This document shows positions 45,621 through 58,726 of a DNA stretch of 64,000 nt, piece by piece (position 1 is the stretch's first letter; each line of letters opens with the position of its first letter). A model generated the notes under the pieces. That model was not told the DNA's origin. It searched no databases and saw only the letters and a list, made by a program, of their open reading frames with translations. A program made the position numbers and the translations under genes. This stretch comes from Ashinkailepas kermadecensis (Eukaryota; Arthropoda; Thecostraca; Neolepadidae). The DNA lies in the NCBI GenBank assembly GCA_034440615.1, contig JAOTOM010002931.1, positions 46,001 through 110,000 of the forward strand. The letters run 5' to 3'.

Positions 45621-47667
45621 ACGATCCCAGCCCAGCTGCTGTCGAGCCGGAAATGAATGACGAGCCCAACAGTGACCTCATGGACGAGACGAGACCGACA
45701 AGGACAGCGGTCATGGACACAGACGATGCGATTATAGCGATTATATTACTCAGACTTGAACGGTTATGGTTGTTGATGCAATAAAACTCATATTTTATGT
45801 TCTGAGTGTGTACTATATCATTGGCGTTGAAAGAACGTGGAACAATGGACAAAGACAAGAGAAGCTGTTGCTTCAGTTCAACGAATCCAAGTCGCGTTGG
45901 GATGTGGAAAATAATTATCTCCGTGAGATAGTACGATTTTGGTTTCGCTGTTGACTGGTATTCGTAGAAACTATCCACATTTCCAGTCACACTCGCGATC
46001 GTATCGATTCGAAGTTCAGCCATGCACAATTAAAAGTTGTTATTGGCTTGGTTAGTGCTTCCGTTGATGGCGTCGGTGCTGACTGTTCAGATGCATCATT
46101 TCACTTTTATATTAAATGTTGATGGTGTGCTGTATTATTTATTTACAAAGCCCAGCTGTTTGATCGAGTTGCGGCATGGCCTTCACCAGAGATGATGCTC
46201 CCTTGAGACCAAATGACTAAGGACATAAACACATCACAAAAAGCAAAACAAAAGCAGTGTCAGTATTAGTAACATTGCCGTAGTTACGCTCCAGTTACAG
46301 CCGAAAAGCAGACGTAGAAATGTGCAGGCAGATGATTCGAAAGTGCTGTCAGACACCGACACTGAACTGGTGATACGGTCGTTCTGCGGGCACTGGTTCA
46401 GCATTTGAGGACGTGACAGGTCACAGGTATGATGACAGTTATCTGGATTGCATAGGTCAGCACCGCCACCCAGGGATGTAGGCTTCGTGATCAGGTCTGC
46501 ATGATGAGGACTGGTCAGCGAGGCAGTGGCCAAGGTGGATGGTACCTGTAACACAATACCAACCAATCAAATACACCCACATGCAGCTCATAGCATTTGG
46601 GTGAGGCCATCATGCACATTGTACATGCAGGTTTAAGTGGCAGGTGATAGATGTAGGACATTTGTCTTCTCCAAGGGACGGAACAGTCAATTACTTCGCA
46701 TTTACCTTTGTACCTTTGCACGCATCACGGTCTGCCATCATACACATTGAGGAAAACCACAGCCATCAAGCACCCGGCATGCACAGCTGAAACAAACACG
46801 TCCAAGTATAACATGCAATGTAGGTCTTTGATAGGGCGGTGCACAGGTGTCCTTCCGCCATGTGTGGCCAGATTAATGTGAAGAAGTACTGAAGAATGGA
46901 ATTGCCTGTTTCATTTCAAGCACCGTGCTACATTCATGAACTCAATAAAGAAAGGAAGAAGCAAAATGAGAACCATGTGAAGGTACTGACCCCAAAAATG
47001 TGGTTCAGGAAGAGTGCATGCAACATACAATTTGTCCAAATTTGTATGATTATGTTTGCCACTCTGGCCATGTGTTTAATTTATTAGTATGATGGCGCAA
47101 TCTGGGTTTTCATCACGATGCATCTATTCAGCGTTTTTCATCTTTCACTATCTCAGAGTGATTTTGTTTTTCATCCGCACAGGTATTGAAAAAGTAATTT
47201 TAAGACACTGATTTGCTTTATGCTAATATTTGGCGAGTTTGATAAACTTAGAGGATCCTTTGCTGTGCTATGCGTAACCACGGATCCACAGCAGATTAGA
47301 TGCAATTTCCCCACTTGATGTGGATCAAACGATTTTTTTGGCTAAAATCTTACCTGTCTTTGTAAATCGCTCTGCCGCCACAATTGTGAGGCCATGTCAG
47401 GATATCCTGCAATGCAAGCATGATTGCATTTCTGAGTCCATTGGATGTTAAATCATCACGACATATTGCTCCCATATATTCTTTTTCTATTCAACAGCGT
47501 GCAGTTGCATCATTAAAACAAACAACGTGAATATAATATGACGAGAGTAGTCTCTAATGCGACGCTACTCCGACAGGCATGCTGGAGATTCGATGTGCCA
47601 ACGTGGCGGACGGCAAAAAAGCGGTTATTGGTGCTACAGACACCATTCTGCAGGTGAGAACCGCACA
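45621..47667. other. intergenic, nothing firmly recognised
   Basis: AATAAA at 45780 could end the preceding frame. A 110-codon minus-strand frame (46234-46566) ends in a hydrophobic stretch (MLLILTLLLFCFL) but has no other support. Confidence 0.3.
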
Positions 47668-48384
47668 CCCATCAGCACTAGCGGATCCAGGGAGGGGCCA
47701 TTCCGGCCATGGCCCCCCCGAAGCGCTTAAAGGGGGGGGGGGCATAGTGTCTTTTGGCCCCCCGAAACAAACAGAAGTAAACTAAATGAAAATGCAGTAA
47801 CCTTTGCGAGGTTAAAAAATAACGTTCGAGTGAAAGAATGTCCAATTTTAAAGGTATTTTTGTATAATTGTTTGGAGGCTAATATGGTAGCATAGTAGAT
47901 TCTGACACACATCGAGGGTTTCATGCTGCTCAAGTTCTGCTTACAGCAAGAGTTGACAACATCGGATCCACCAGTATGTACACGTGCACGAACGTTGACG
48001 TGGAACAAGACGTTGAACGTAAACGTGAACGTTTTAGTAAACAAGAACAAAATCCGGTAACTTAGAAACGGTGCAGGTAAGCTATGGCCCCTACACAGGA
48101 ACTTATGTTGTCATTAATTATTATTTAAAAAAATGGGCCCCTTTGCCAAATAGTTGTCGAAATCCGGTATTTTTAACCAAAAATAGTGGGACAATGCGCA
48201 CCCTCCAAATCCGTTCGACCCCTCCCCTGATGCAATTCCTAGGTACGCCACTGGGGGAGGGGGTGGGGGTGGGGGGTGAGGTGGGGGTGGGGGGGGGGGT
48301 GGGTGGGTGGGGGGGGGGGCTGACCCCGAAAACCGAAAGTTGGCCCCCCCAAACCGGTGGGCTAGATCCGCCAGTGCCCATCAG
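47668..48384 (+). mobile_element. non-autonomous hAT-like element, family alpha copy 2
   Basis: Perfect 8-bp duplication CCCATCAG at 47668-47675 and 48377-48384. The element at 47676-48376 (701 bp) has ends CACTAGCGGATCCAG and CTAGATCCGCCAGTG. It aligns with copy 1 throughout. The main difference is an expansion of a G-rich tract (about 48255-48320) made of GGGGGTGGGGG words. It holds no transposase sequence. Confidence 0.92.
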
Positions 48385-48622
48385 CCTACTACAGTCACAT
48401 TCTGTAGCACATGCACGCCTTCCAGTTTCCAGTTCCAGTTTCTAGTTTCTCTCCCGCTGTCCACTCGCCATCTGTCTCTGCCTCTGTATCTGTCTCTGCC
48501 CCTAGCCTTCCCGGAGGTCAGAGGATCGCTATCCTTCCATGGGGGCATGTCACCAGTGCTCCCTAGTATCCGCCCCTAGAGTAGGTGCCCTCTAAAGGCA
48601 TGCATATCGACGTCCCTGGTAG

Positions 48623-48840
48623 CTGCCTAGTATAGGTGTAGGTTTCTGAACATTATTGGGTGTGTGTGTGGGGGGGGGGGGGCGCAATGCATGAATGCAA
48701 TGGGCAGCCCCAAATGGATTAGGGGGCTTACCACATAGGGTTCCATGTTAAAAGTTGAAATTATTGGGAGGGCACAGGCAACATTGGGGAGGGGAAAATG
48801 ACCTCTCAAAGGGATACAAAACTACACCGCTGCTGCCCAG
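48623..48840. mobile_element. hAT-like element, family beta copy 1 (202 bp)
   Basis: Flanking octamers CTGCCTAG (48623-48630) and CTGCCCAG (48833-48840) match at seven of eight positions. The ends TATAGGTGTAG and CTACACCGCTG are imperfect inverted repeats around GGTGTAG. The interior has ATTATTGGG..GGGG, AATGCAATGGGCAGCCCCAAATGG and CATAGGGTTCCATGTTAAAAG blocks shared with 50293-50667. Confidence 0.75.
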
Positions 48841-49406
48841 AACCTATGCTGATATCCAACATATCTTAATGCCAACCCAACCACAAGCATTGCTCCGACC
48901 TTAAAGCGTTAAAACACAGTACCACGATGTACCATCGTCGGCAATCGGGAAGCAAGCATTAGCATAGTTCACGTTCGTCCATAAATACTCATCATGCGAT
49001 GTTTCAGCAACATAATCAGACTCGTTGAAATGTGTCACATGTAGATGCCTACACGGGAATGTTTAGTTGGTCTGAAGTAGGCTTCTCTGGAATTTTTGCA
49101 TTACCCATGCCTTTTCTCGGATTTTCTCGGCCGGATACTGATGTCCCCCTACTCCACTGGGTTTAGGAACACAGCAAGGACCCATCTCTTGAAGTGCTTA
49201 TTGGTATATTACGACCAAAACCATTAAAAGCTGGTATCAACAACTCTCACCACGCACTTCAAATGGTAGCGGGACTCAGTTTGCTGCCTTTCGCGTCACG
49301 CTCGCCTGGTCTGCCATCTGGTGACAGAAACTCCGTGGTGTCTCCTATTCACACTGGTACCTCAGCAAACGTGCTTGACGATCGCCGCCAACTTTCCGTA
49401 TGAAAA
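48841..49406. other. intergenic, nothing recognised
   Basis: No supported features. Confidence 0.35.
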
Positions 49407-49794
49407 ACATTGACAACTGAAACCTTGACAACTGAAACATTGAAAACTGAAACATTGACAAATGGAACATTGACAACTGAAACATTGATAACTGAAACAT
49501 TGACAACTGAAACATTGATAACCGAAACATTGATAACTGAAACATTGACAACTGAAACACTGACAACTCAAACATTGACAAATGAAGCATTGACAACTCA
49601 AACATTGACAACTGAAACATTGACAACTGAAACATTGACAACTGAAACATTGACAACTGAAACATTGACAACTGAAACATTGACAACTGAAACATTGACA
49701 ACTGAAACATTGACAACTGAAACATTGACAACTGAAACATTGACAACTGAAACATCGACCATTGAAACATTGCCAACTGAAACATTGACAACTG
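49407..49794. repeat. 15-bp minisatellite, about 26 copies
   Basis: The unit ACATTGACAACTGAA repeats with a 15-bp period. Because 15 is a multiple of 3, the array keeps frame: TETLT on plus and MFQLS on minus. Variants include AACATTGATAACTG and CAAATGAAG. Six neighbouring units at 49640-49740 are identical, pointing to recent expansion. Confidence 0.95.
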
Positions 49795-50284
49795 CGCATC
49801 ACTGGCCGACCGCCTGGCTGATGTTATCGGCGAGCGCTTCCGTGAAGGTCAGCGGTGAGCATGCATCAGCTATTGATCCTGCTCCAAATGGAAAATATGC
49901 GTGCGATGCAGTCATTATTGTTTGTGACATTATTCAAAACGCGGAAAGGTCACCGAATGTCGTTGAGGATTCGGAGCATGCTAAATGCATACACTGACGG
50001 AGGGACGCTTCTGGTCGAGGGGAGGGGAGGCTCTTGTCCAAGGATAACTGCCACATTTTCTGAAGTTGCATTACTCGGGCTGCTGAAAAGAGCTCTGACC
50101 TACCGTGCTGATGTATGTGTGTGCATGTTCATGCCAAAACCCATAAAAGTGTGCATGTGTTCAAGTGTGCAGGGGTGCATCTCCAAAGACCCATGACGTG
50201 AAATTTGTCCATTGGATACTGCAGCTTCACGTTATGGCTTTTTTGTAGGTGATAATACTTGATAGACCAAACCGAAGTATTTTA
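49795..50284. other. intergenic, nothing recognised
   Basis: The plus-strand frame running out of the minisatellite to 49997 has no recognised domain. Confidence 0.35.
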
Positions 50285-50675
50285 CTCACAGGCATAGGTG
50301 TAGGGTTCTGCAAATTATTGGGAGGGCACAATACATGAAGGCAATGGGAGGACCCAAATGGATTGGGGAAGGGATGTTGTTTTACATACCATTGAGGGGG
50401 AAGTTCCCCCTCAACGTTGGCTTTGCCTCCCCCAATAATTTCATCCTTTAACATGGGTCCCTATGGAGTGTGCCCCCCCCCCCATCCATTTGGGCCTGCC
50501 CATTGCCTTCATGTATGCTCCCCCAAATAATCTTCAGAAATCAGCACCCTTGGATTGGAGGCATACCACATAGGGTCCCATGTTAAAAGCTGACATTATT
50601 GGGGGAGGGGAAAAGCCAACATTGGGGGGGCAGTGCTCTCCCAAACGCATACAAAGCTACACCCCTTCTCACATG
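50285..50675. mobile_element. hAT-like element, family beta copy 2, with an internal inverted duplication
   Basis: Flanking octamers CTCACAGG (50285-50292) and CTCACATG (50668-50675) match at seven of eight. The ends CATAGGTGTAGGG and GCTACACCCCTT are inverted repeats around GGTGTAG. Inside, roughly 50295-50370 is repeated in inverse orientation at about 50475-50570 (ATGAAGGCAATGGG...CCCAAATGGAT versus its complement), so the element looks like one beta copy nested head-to-head inside another. Confidence 0.75.
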
Positions 50676-51382
50676 ACTAGGATTTATGACATAATTACAT
50701 CAATACGGTTCAATGGTGCGACAATTTTTTAAACTTCCTTCTCGTGCTGACGTCACAGCTGCGGAGTCGGGGAAGGGCGACGTGCGCAACGCATGGGAAA
50801 GCTTAGGTCCAGTGTTTCTATGTAGTTTTTTTTCCAAGCGACCCGCGTCATGGAAGATGGGATGAGGGTTCGTGCATGTGAAGCTTTATCAGTGCTTATG
50901 ATAATGTGTGGTCTGGAAGGGTAAGCAACCTTGCATGGTGGTGCAGTGGTGGACTTTTCTTTCAAATCCTGGGGTGTGGTTGCTTGTACATATACCAGTT
51001 CTTTGTGCAATATTTTGGAATAAAATCAGTAGAAATATTATATCCAGGGTTGGCTGTGGCTGTGACCAGATGTTCTGCGACGGGTTTACGTTAGAGGAGG
51101 GACAGGCACATTCGGTGTTAGATTTATTCAAATATCCCATCCCATATATTCGCATTCAATACCAATATTCGCAATCTGGAATGCTAAAGTGGACTTGCAT
51201 AACATATTTATCTCCCAAAACGAGAACCAGTTGGTCTGATGGACAAGATAGTAATAATTGGTCTTCATAGCACTATTTTCAATCCGAAGTTTTATAGACA
51301 AAAAGCAATCTTCACGCTACGGAGAGGGCCCGAGCCTCCAACCCGTCACCCCTTGCCACCTCGTATGACCTGTCTAGCAGTA
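50676..51382. other. intergenic, nothing recognised
   Basis: A few open frames occur on both strands, none recognised. Confidence 0.35.
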
Positions 51383-51751
51383 GTATATGACAGGGGCGGA
51401 TACAGACATTTTTGTGAGGGAACACGCATCTGGAGGGGCGTCATTTCCTCGGAGGGACGTCACTGCGAAAGCCCCTGGAGAGGCGCCTACGGCTAAAAAT
51501 TCATTGAGCGAGGTAGTGAGGGGTGGGGGTGGCAGTGGGAGTGGGAGTGGGGGTGGAGGGCGCACTCAAGCACACTGAAGGGACACCTTTTCCAAAGGGG
51601 TGCTTCTGGCTTACACATTCGGTTAGAGGGGATGGGCACACTCGAGCCTTTTCGGAATGGCGCCCTTTACCGGTCACAGGGTCGCCACTTTTACATGGGG
51701 GGAGGGGGGCACGATCTCAGTTTCCCCTCTGTACACGCCCCTGGTATATAC
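51383..51751. mobile_element. hAT-like element, family gamma copy 2 (353 bp)
   Basis: The ends CAGGGGCGGATACAGA and, in complement, CAGGGGCGTGTACAGA form a 16-bp inverted repeat with two mismatches at 51391-51743. Flanking octamers GTATATGA and GTATATAC match at six of eight. The body is a series of degenerate units (GGAGGGGCGTC, GGAGGGACGTC, GGAGAGGCGCC) plus a GTGGGG tract, matching the element at 8272-8562 in unit type. Confidence 0.8.
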
Positions 51752-52452
51752 TTGGTTGTCACAGTAAGCGGTACGATTAGAAACAATGAGCGAACCGTTC
51801 CGGAATACAGCAACACTGAACAACCTGATCTTTTCGAGCTTCGGGAGATTGAGGAATACCGCTTCTGGCCTACTATATCTTGTATTCTTATTGTTTGGAA
51901 CACAATAAGGATTCAAGGATGCACACTGCTTTTTTAAGGCACCATTCCTTGACTATCGAATACGAGCCAAGCATGAATCAACTCGGTAGCCTTCTTTTCA
52001 ATTCAATTGCCAAGATTCAATTCAAGCTTCAATTCAAACAAGATTCAATTGCCGATAGCCGAGCATCGCTAAACTTCTCATCTACAATGTCACAGATATG
52101 TCGACCGCCTACAACGTTATGAGTTCGTATGTGAGTTTTTAATAGTTTCACACATTTCGGGGATTCAAGAAACTAAATAAATATCGCAATCGCCCATTAA
52201 AAAGAATAGCGAAACTTCCCAGGAACATGGCCTTAGATGAGACAAACTTTGTCCATTATCGAGACATGTATTGGTTGTCCCGCATAGCCTTCCCTGGTGG
52301 GGCCGGCTAGAAAATCCATCTTCACCGGGCCTGGGGGATTGAAAGCCCCCACACTAACTTCCGATCTCCATAAGCTAGGCTAAAATACAAAATACGGCTG
52401 AAAAATCCGATCATGAAGAAGCCGAGTCATACCACACATTTTATTTTTTACC
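51752..52452. other. intergenic, nothing recognised
   Basis: AATTCAA words are enriched at about 51990-52050. No gene is supported. Confidence 0.35.
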
Positions 52453-52822
52453 GAGGACACCAGAGGACACCAGTGGTCCAGAGGACACCAGTGGTCCAGA
52501 AGACACCAGTGGTCATGTGAGGACACCAGTGGTCATGTGAGGACACCAGTGGTCCAGAGGACACCAGTGGTCCAGAGGACACCAGTGGTCCAGAGGGCAC
52601 CAGTGGTCCAGAGGACACCAGTGGTCCAGAGGACACCAGTGGTCCAGAGGACACCAGTGGTCCAGAGGACACCAGTGGTCCAGAGGACACCAGTGGTCCA
52701 GAGGACACCAGTGGTCATGTGAGGACACCAGTGGTCATGTGAGGACACCAGTGGTCATGTGAGGACACCAGTGGTCATGTGAGGACAACAGTGGTCATGT
52801 GAGGACACCAGTGGTCATGTGA
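52453..52822. repeat. minisatellite with alternating 18-bp and 20-bp units
   Basis: The core GAGGACACCAGTGGTC is followed either by CA (18-bp units, about 11 copies) or by ATGT (20-bp units, about 8 copies). The 20-bp form occurs near both ends and the 18-bp form in the middle. This pattern suggests two independent amplification steps. Confidence 0.95.
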
Positions 52823-52847
52823 GGTCAACATAAGCCTCTCGACATAA

Positions 52848-53390
52848 GTCGCTGGTATATTGGTGATTTTTCGGGGCCCCGACAAGAGTTTTCTGGGCCC
52901 GACGTGATTTTTCTGGACCTCTTCCAAATTCTTCGAAGCCGAAGTCGCTTCTTTTGATTCGGGAGTGATTTTTGGTGGCCCGCTCGATTTTTCGTAACCC
53001 GGTTCAATATTTTTGGACCCTGGCGCAATTATTTGGGCCATGAGGCTATTTTGTCTAAGCTCTGGCACATTTTGTTCGGGCTCTACGAAATTGTTTAGCC
53101 CTTACGCCATTTTTAAACCCCGGCAGAGGGTGCTTGACCACAGCTCGATTCTGGGGCTCCGGAGCGATTTTATGGAATCTTTTAATTTTTCGGAGCCAGA
53201 AGCGCTTTTCGGTGTTTTCGTGGCCCTTGCTTTATATGTCGGACCCTCGGCGTGATATTGTTGGGCCTTCGCGCGACTTTTGTGGACACAGCACGATTTT
53301 ATTCGGGGATCAGGGACGTTTTGGTAGCCATACGTGATTTTTTAGGATCTGTGGTATGATCTGAGTTCCGGGCGCAATCTATTTAGTGAT
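52848..53390. repeat. delta-type degenerate ~21-bp array fragment
   Basis: Units such as GGGGCCCCGACAAGAGTTTTCT, GGGCCCGACGTGATTTTTCT and GGGCTCCGGAGCGATTTTAT follow each other with drifting length. The unit is the same as in the bodies at 15418-17026 and 37445-40735. No terminus was found. Confidence 0.6.
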
Positions 53391-56104
53391 AGATACTTAG
53401 TGCATTTACCTCTTTATGCATGCATTCTAGCGCACAATACCGCCACTGAAGATGCAGATCACTACCTAATTACTCTTCGGAGTGCATACATTAATTTTCC
53501 TCAGTCATTGATTTATTGGTGACAAGAAATATTACATAGATGCACAGAAAAACAATGCATTAGCAAGCTTGGCAATGATGTAAAGGTGCAGCATGACAAC
53601 CAAGGTTAAACATTGTATTGACACACTGGGTATGCTAGAACTGCGATATGTCAACCAAAAATGTAAAATCAGTGTGCTACAGAACATACCAATTTGTGTC
53701 ACAACACACTTCAGTGGCTAAAACCGAATGTAGATAAAATGCCAAAGATGCCAGAACAAGCTGAGATTGCTAAAACCATAACATGACAATAAAGCTGCCA
53801 AAATTGCAGTGTAACATCATGAGTACAGGGATGAAACAAAAGTAGACCGGTCCTGGATCTTTGCCATCTAGAGCATTGTACTCCCCAAAAGGAAAAACAT
53901 CCTCATTTTCTAGTTTGAAGGTTGGATGGTGCCACATTCACAAAGAGTGCTGACTTACTATTTGGCAGAATGTCCACAGCTCCCTTGGAATCTAGGATTC
54001 AAAAACATACATGAAACACCAAATGATGACGTCCAAAATGACACAAGGCAACAGGAGAAGCAAGCTTGTATTAAGATGTGGAATTATGGAAATAAATGTG
54101 GAGAGAAAGTTGAACGAGTCAAATAACACATAAATAGCCATCCATGAATTATGCTTTCAGAAAGGGCAAGGGTCTGCCAGATATCTATCCTCTCATCACG
54201 GGCAGTCCCAGGCAACCACAAAGTGCCATCAAAGTCAATAAGCAATGACCTGTATCCATTTTGTTTAACTCCATGGACTTCAGACATGGATATTATTGTG
54301 CTTTAAGGTATTCCTGAAACAACTCTTATACACATTTTCCTCCATGAAGCAAACAAAGGGGCAGTATTGGTTTGGTTTGGTTAGGTTAAGTTCTTCTTTT
54401 AATTTCGAAAAATCAGAATTGCTTTGAGACTAAGCAAGTTAATTTTAAACTTTACATTTTTGTTAAAACACAGTTGGTTGGGTTAGGTTAGGTTTTTAAG
54501 TGCAATTTTTTAACAGAAAAAATAGCTTGAAAATGTTCTTTTGAACGTTTTCTTCCATTGAATGATATGCTAGGTTAGGTTAGGATATGCCACATTTTAA
54601 AACATTATTTTGTATGCCAAATTACCCAACTCCAAGTCTATTTTTGGTGTTATCTTGCTGCCAACTGAAAAGCATGCATTTGTAAAAGAAACGAGTGGTC
54701 ACTTCATGTTAACCACATTCATAAATATTGCATTACAAAAAGGAATTCCAAGAATTCAAAAATTAACTTGAAGTACAAATTTACCCACCAATGTCCCTAG
54801 GTGTTTCTGAATGCCCCTTCCAAATGCATTCTATTTCTTTTCAGTTTTCTGTGCTAGCAGTTCAGGTTCCAAGAGCTGTCATATCTTTGGAATCTGGGAA
54901 ATTTCCATCCTTCCAAAAACTGAGCCTTGGACATAAACCATGCAACACAGATGACCCACAATGGCATGATGTGATGGATATTTATTGGAAGAATTGCATG
55001 ATTGACGTGAGTTAAATTATGTAAGAAAACAATAGTTTGATTGATATCTTGGAATCATGGAATTGGGAAGAATGTTTTTACATAATCAGCCATAAACTTG
55101 AACATAATAATTTACTTGGTGTTTGTGATATTCGAGACTGCATTTTGAATATTTCAGTCGGTTTTAACATTTTTATGACATAGCAATAAGCTTTAACTAT
55201 GTCAACACATGCATGGCTTAACTATCGCTAGAGAAGGAGGTTATGGTTTTCATGACAAGATAATGTTCTGGATGTTGGAAATCCTCGATAAAGCTGTTTT
55301 CCTAGCCATGACCAGGACTCCAATGAACCTTAAAGTTTCTTGCTACTTACAATTAGGTACATGACGCATAATTAAAGATGAACGCACGCTTCCAATCCCT
55401 GTTCCTCCATCCCATCCGTTGGCGGTTGACAAGGAGAAAATCACGAATGGCGCAGCCGCGTCATAACTGTATTGGCTCATAATTATTGATAAATGTTTTG
55501 AATAATTTTGTGTTGAGAAATGGGTGAACCAGGTTTTTTTGGGGGGGGGTATTTATACCTTACACCAATAAATCACATTTACGTTTGCATATTTAGGTCA
55601 GAATTCCTCGTTTCACATTCCCATCATCGAACATCAATTTATAAAGTTATGTACACCACTTGGCCATGCTTTCGATCCCTATCGATGCTTTTGTGTCATA
55701 GTGCGAAACTGAAGCCATGTGCATAGAGTCATAGGAAACTCAATTAATACAAATTTTGGTATTAATTAATTAATTTTTTGTTTTTGGCGCGACTTTGTTT
55801 GGAGATTTAGTGTGTTCGTCGGGGTTACAGTGCGATTTTTGGACGGATTTGACTTTTTTTTCGGGAAGTGCTGCCAACAAGGATATGAATGGTTCCCTCA
55901 ACCTTACCACAGACCACAACCTAACCAGAGACCGTCCCAGTCTCCGAAAGACCCAGTAAAGTAAAATATGATGTTCATGATCATGGCAGAAGTGATCTCA
56001 ATTTATTGCGAGCGCTACGAGCCAGAGTTTACGAGTACTCGAAGTGGCACAGGATGTACGACAGCTGACAAGGGTGTCATGAAAACACTTTAATCTACGA
56101 TGAC
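53391..56104. other. intergenic, AT-rich, with small GGTTA tracts
   Basis: Short telomere-like tracts occur at 54369-54390, 54474-54495 and 54571-54584 (GGTTAGGTTAGG). A small delta-unit scrap (GTGCGATTTTTGGAC) lies near 55830. No gene is recognised. ORFs at 53926 and 54791 have no known domain. Confidence 0.4.
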
Positions 56105-56541
56105 AACCAGGAGTGGAGTTTTCTGCACCTTTGATGGAGCTTGGGCCCCACCATATTTGGCTCGGCCCTACCAACGTCTTGCTCTTTTAACATGGAACCT
56201 TATGGGGTGGGCTCCTTCAATCAATTGGTAGCACTAATTGCCCCCAGGCATTGGACCCCACCAATAATTCTCAAACTTTTCACCCACCATGGCGACAACA
56301 GCAGTAGTCCATGATGTCAACATCGACGAGGGTTGAGGGGGCACTGCCCTCCAAACTTTCAAGTTGGAAGACAATTTCCTCCACTGCCACCACAGTATTG
56401 AAATTGATGTATGGAATCCACAGTATGGAAACCCATGGAAATCGGTAAGATGTTCTTGGCTTCCGCCAGGGGGCCTGAGCCCACCCTGCTCGCGCAAGGG
56501 GAACTCCCTGCCCCAAAACCTTGCAGGTTCCGCCGCCAGTG
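56105..56541. mobile_element. probable decayed hAT-like element
   Basis: The right border TTCCGCCGCCAGTG at 56541 is the complement of CACTGGCGGCGGAA. Inside are AACATGGAACCTTATGGGGTGGG and similar blocks related to family beta. The left end is unclear. Confidence 0.4.
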
Positions 56542-56732
56542 TATGCATATATCCGTGGGGAGAGCTATACAGCACAGTACAATGGTCGGCATCGGGGATG
56601 CTTCTAGTATTGGCAATATGTAGTATTCCATTTCCATGACCTATTTTAAGGTTTTCCTCTTAACTTTATAGTATTCATGGAATTCAAACTGTTCAAGCAT
56701 CCCATAAACGCATGTTGGATACTGAAAAACAC

Positions 56733-58211
<1,479 letters not shown>

Positions 58212-58569
58212 AAAGGTGGAAATATATCGTGCACGGGCTCTAATATAGAGGCAGCAATTGGTGCATTTCAGTTTTGTGGCTAGTCAAGCCACAAATCCAA
58301 GAGGATATTCTTGAAACGTATTTAATTGTGAGAATAGGGAGCATGCTTCCTCCTGGCAGCTGTACAGCTGCTTTTCACAGTTGGCCTGGTGCTCTCTCCC
58401 TTTTCAAAACATGGAGTATGTTTTTTCTTCTGCACTTTATGCTTTACATTATGACACCTACCGGGGACCTTGATTTCCTCTGTCGTCGTCGACCTCTTTC
58501 AGCACGCCAGCAGCCACAATTTGAGGTCGCAGTGTGTCTCGCGAACCCTGGACTCCGATTCGCTCGCAG
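58212..58569. other. spacer, possible intron
   Basis: No coding signal apart from a pyrimidine-rich TCTGTCGTCGTCGACCTCTTTCAG at about 58479-58502. This would be a good splice acceptor but leads into frames that soon stop. Confidence 0.3.
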
Positions 58570-58726
58570 GACTCCTGTCAGCTACGAGTTGAAGTGACTC
58601 CCAAGGAGACGGGCACAATGTCGTTCCTGTTCGGCGTCTCGGCCTTCACCAAGTTCATCCGCCGTGAGGATATCACCGCCGTGGTCGCCGGCATCCCGAA
58701 GGTCTTCACGCTCGTGAACCAAGCAG
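58570..58726 (+). CDS. candidate internal exon A of an unrecognised gene
   Basis: After CAG at 58567-58569 the plus strand is open for 52 codons and ends at CAAGCAG/GTGTGT (donor at 58727), leaving phase 1. The peptide includes RVEVTPKETGTMSFLFGV and EDITAVVAGIPKVF, and codons are GC-rich at third positions (CTG, TTC, GTC, CCG), unlike the AT-rich surroundings. This is the typical look of a real exon. I do not recognise the protein. The acceptor is uncertain, with an alternative at 58533. The beta-strand-like, hydrophobic alternation could fit an extracellular or lumenal domain, but that is speculation. An ATG at 58618 could also be a start. Confidence 0.45.

Noticed and set aside
46234..46566. 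Minus-strand 110-codon frame with a hydrophobic end
   Set aside because: The single hydrophobic stretch is the only support. No homology, start context or codon bias was evident.
49407..49794. CRISPR-like array
   Set aside because: Units are 15 bp and directly abutting with no unique spacers. It is a eukaryotic minisatellite.
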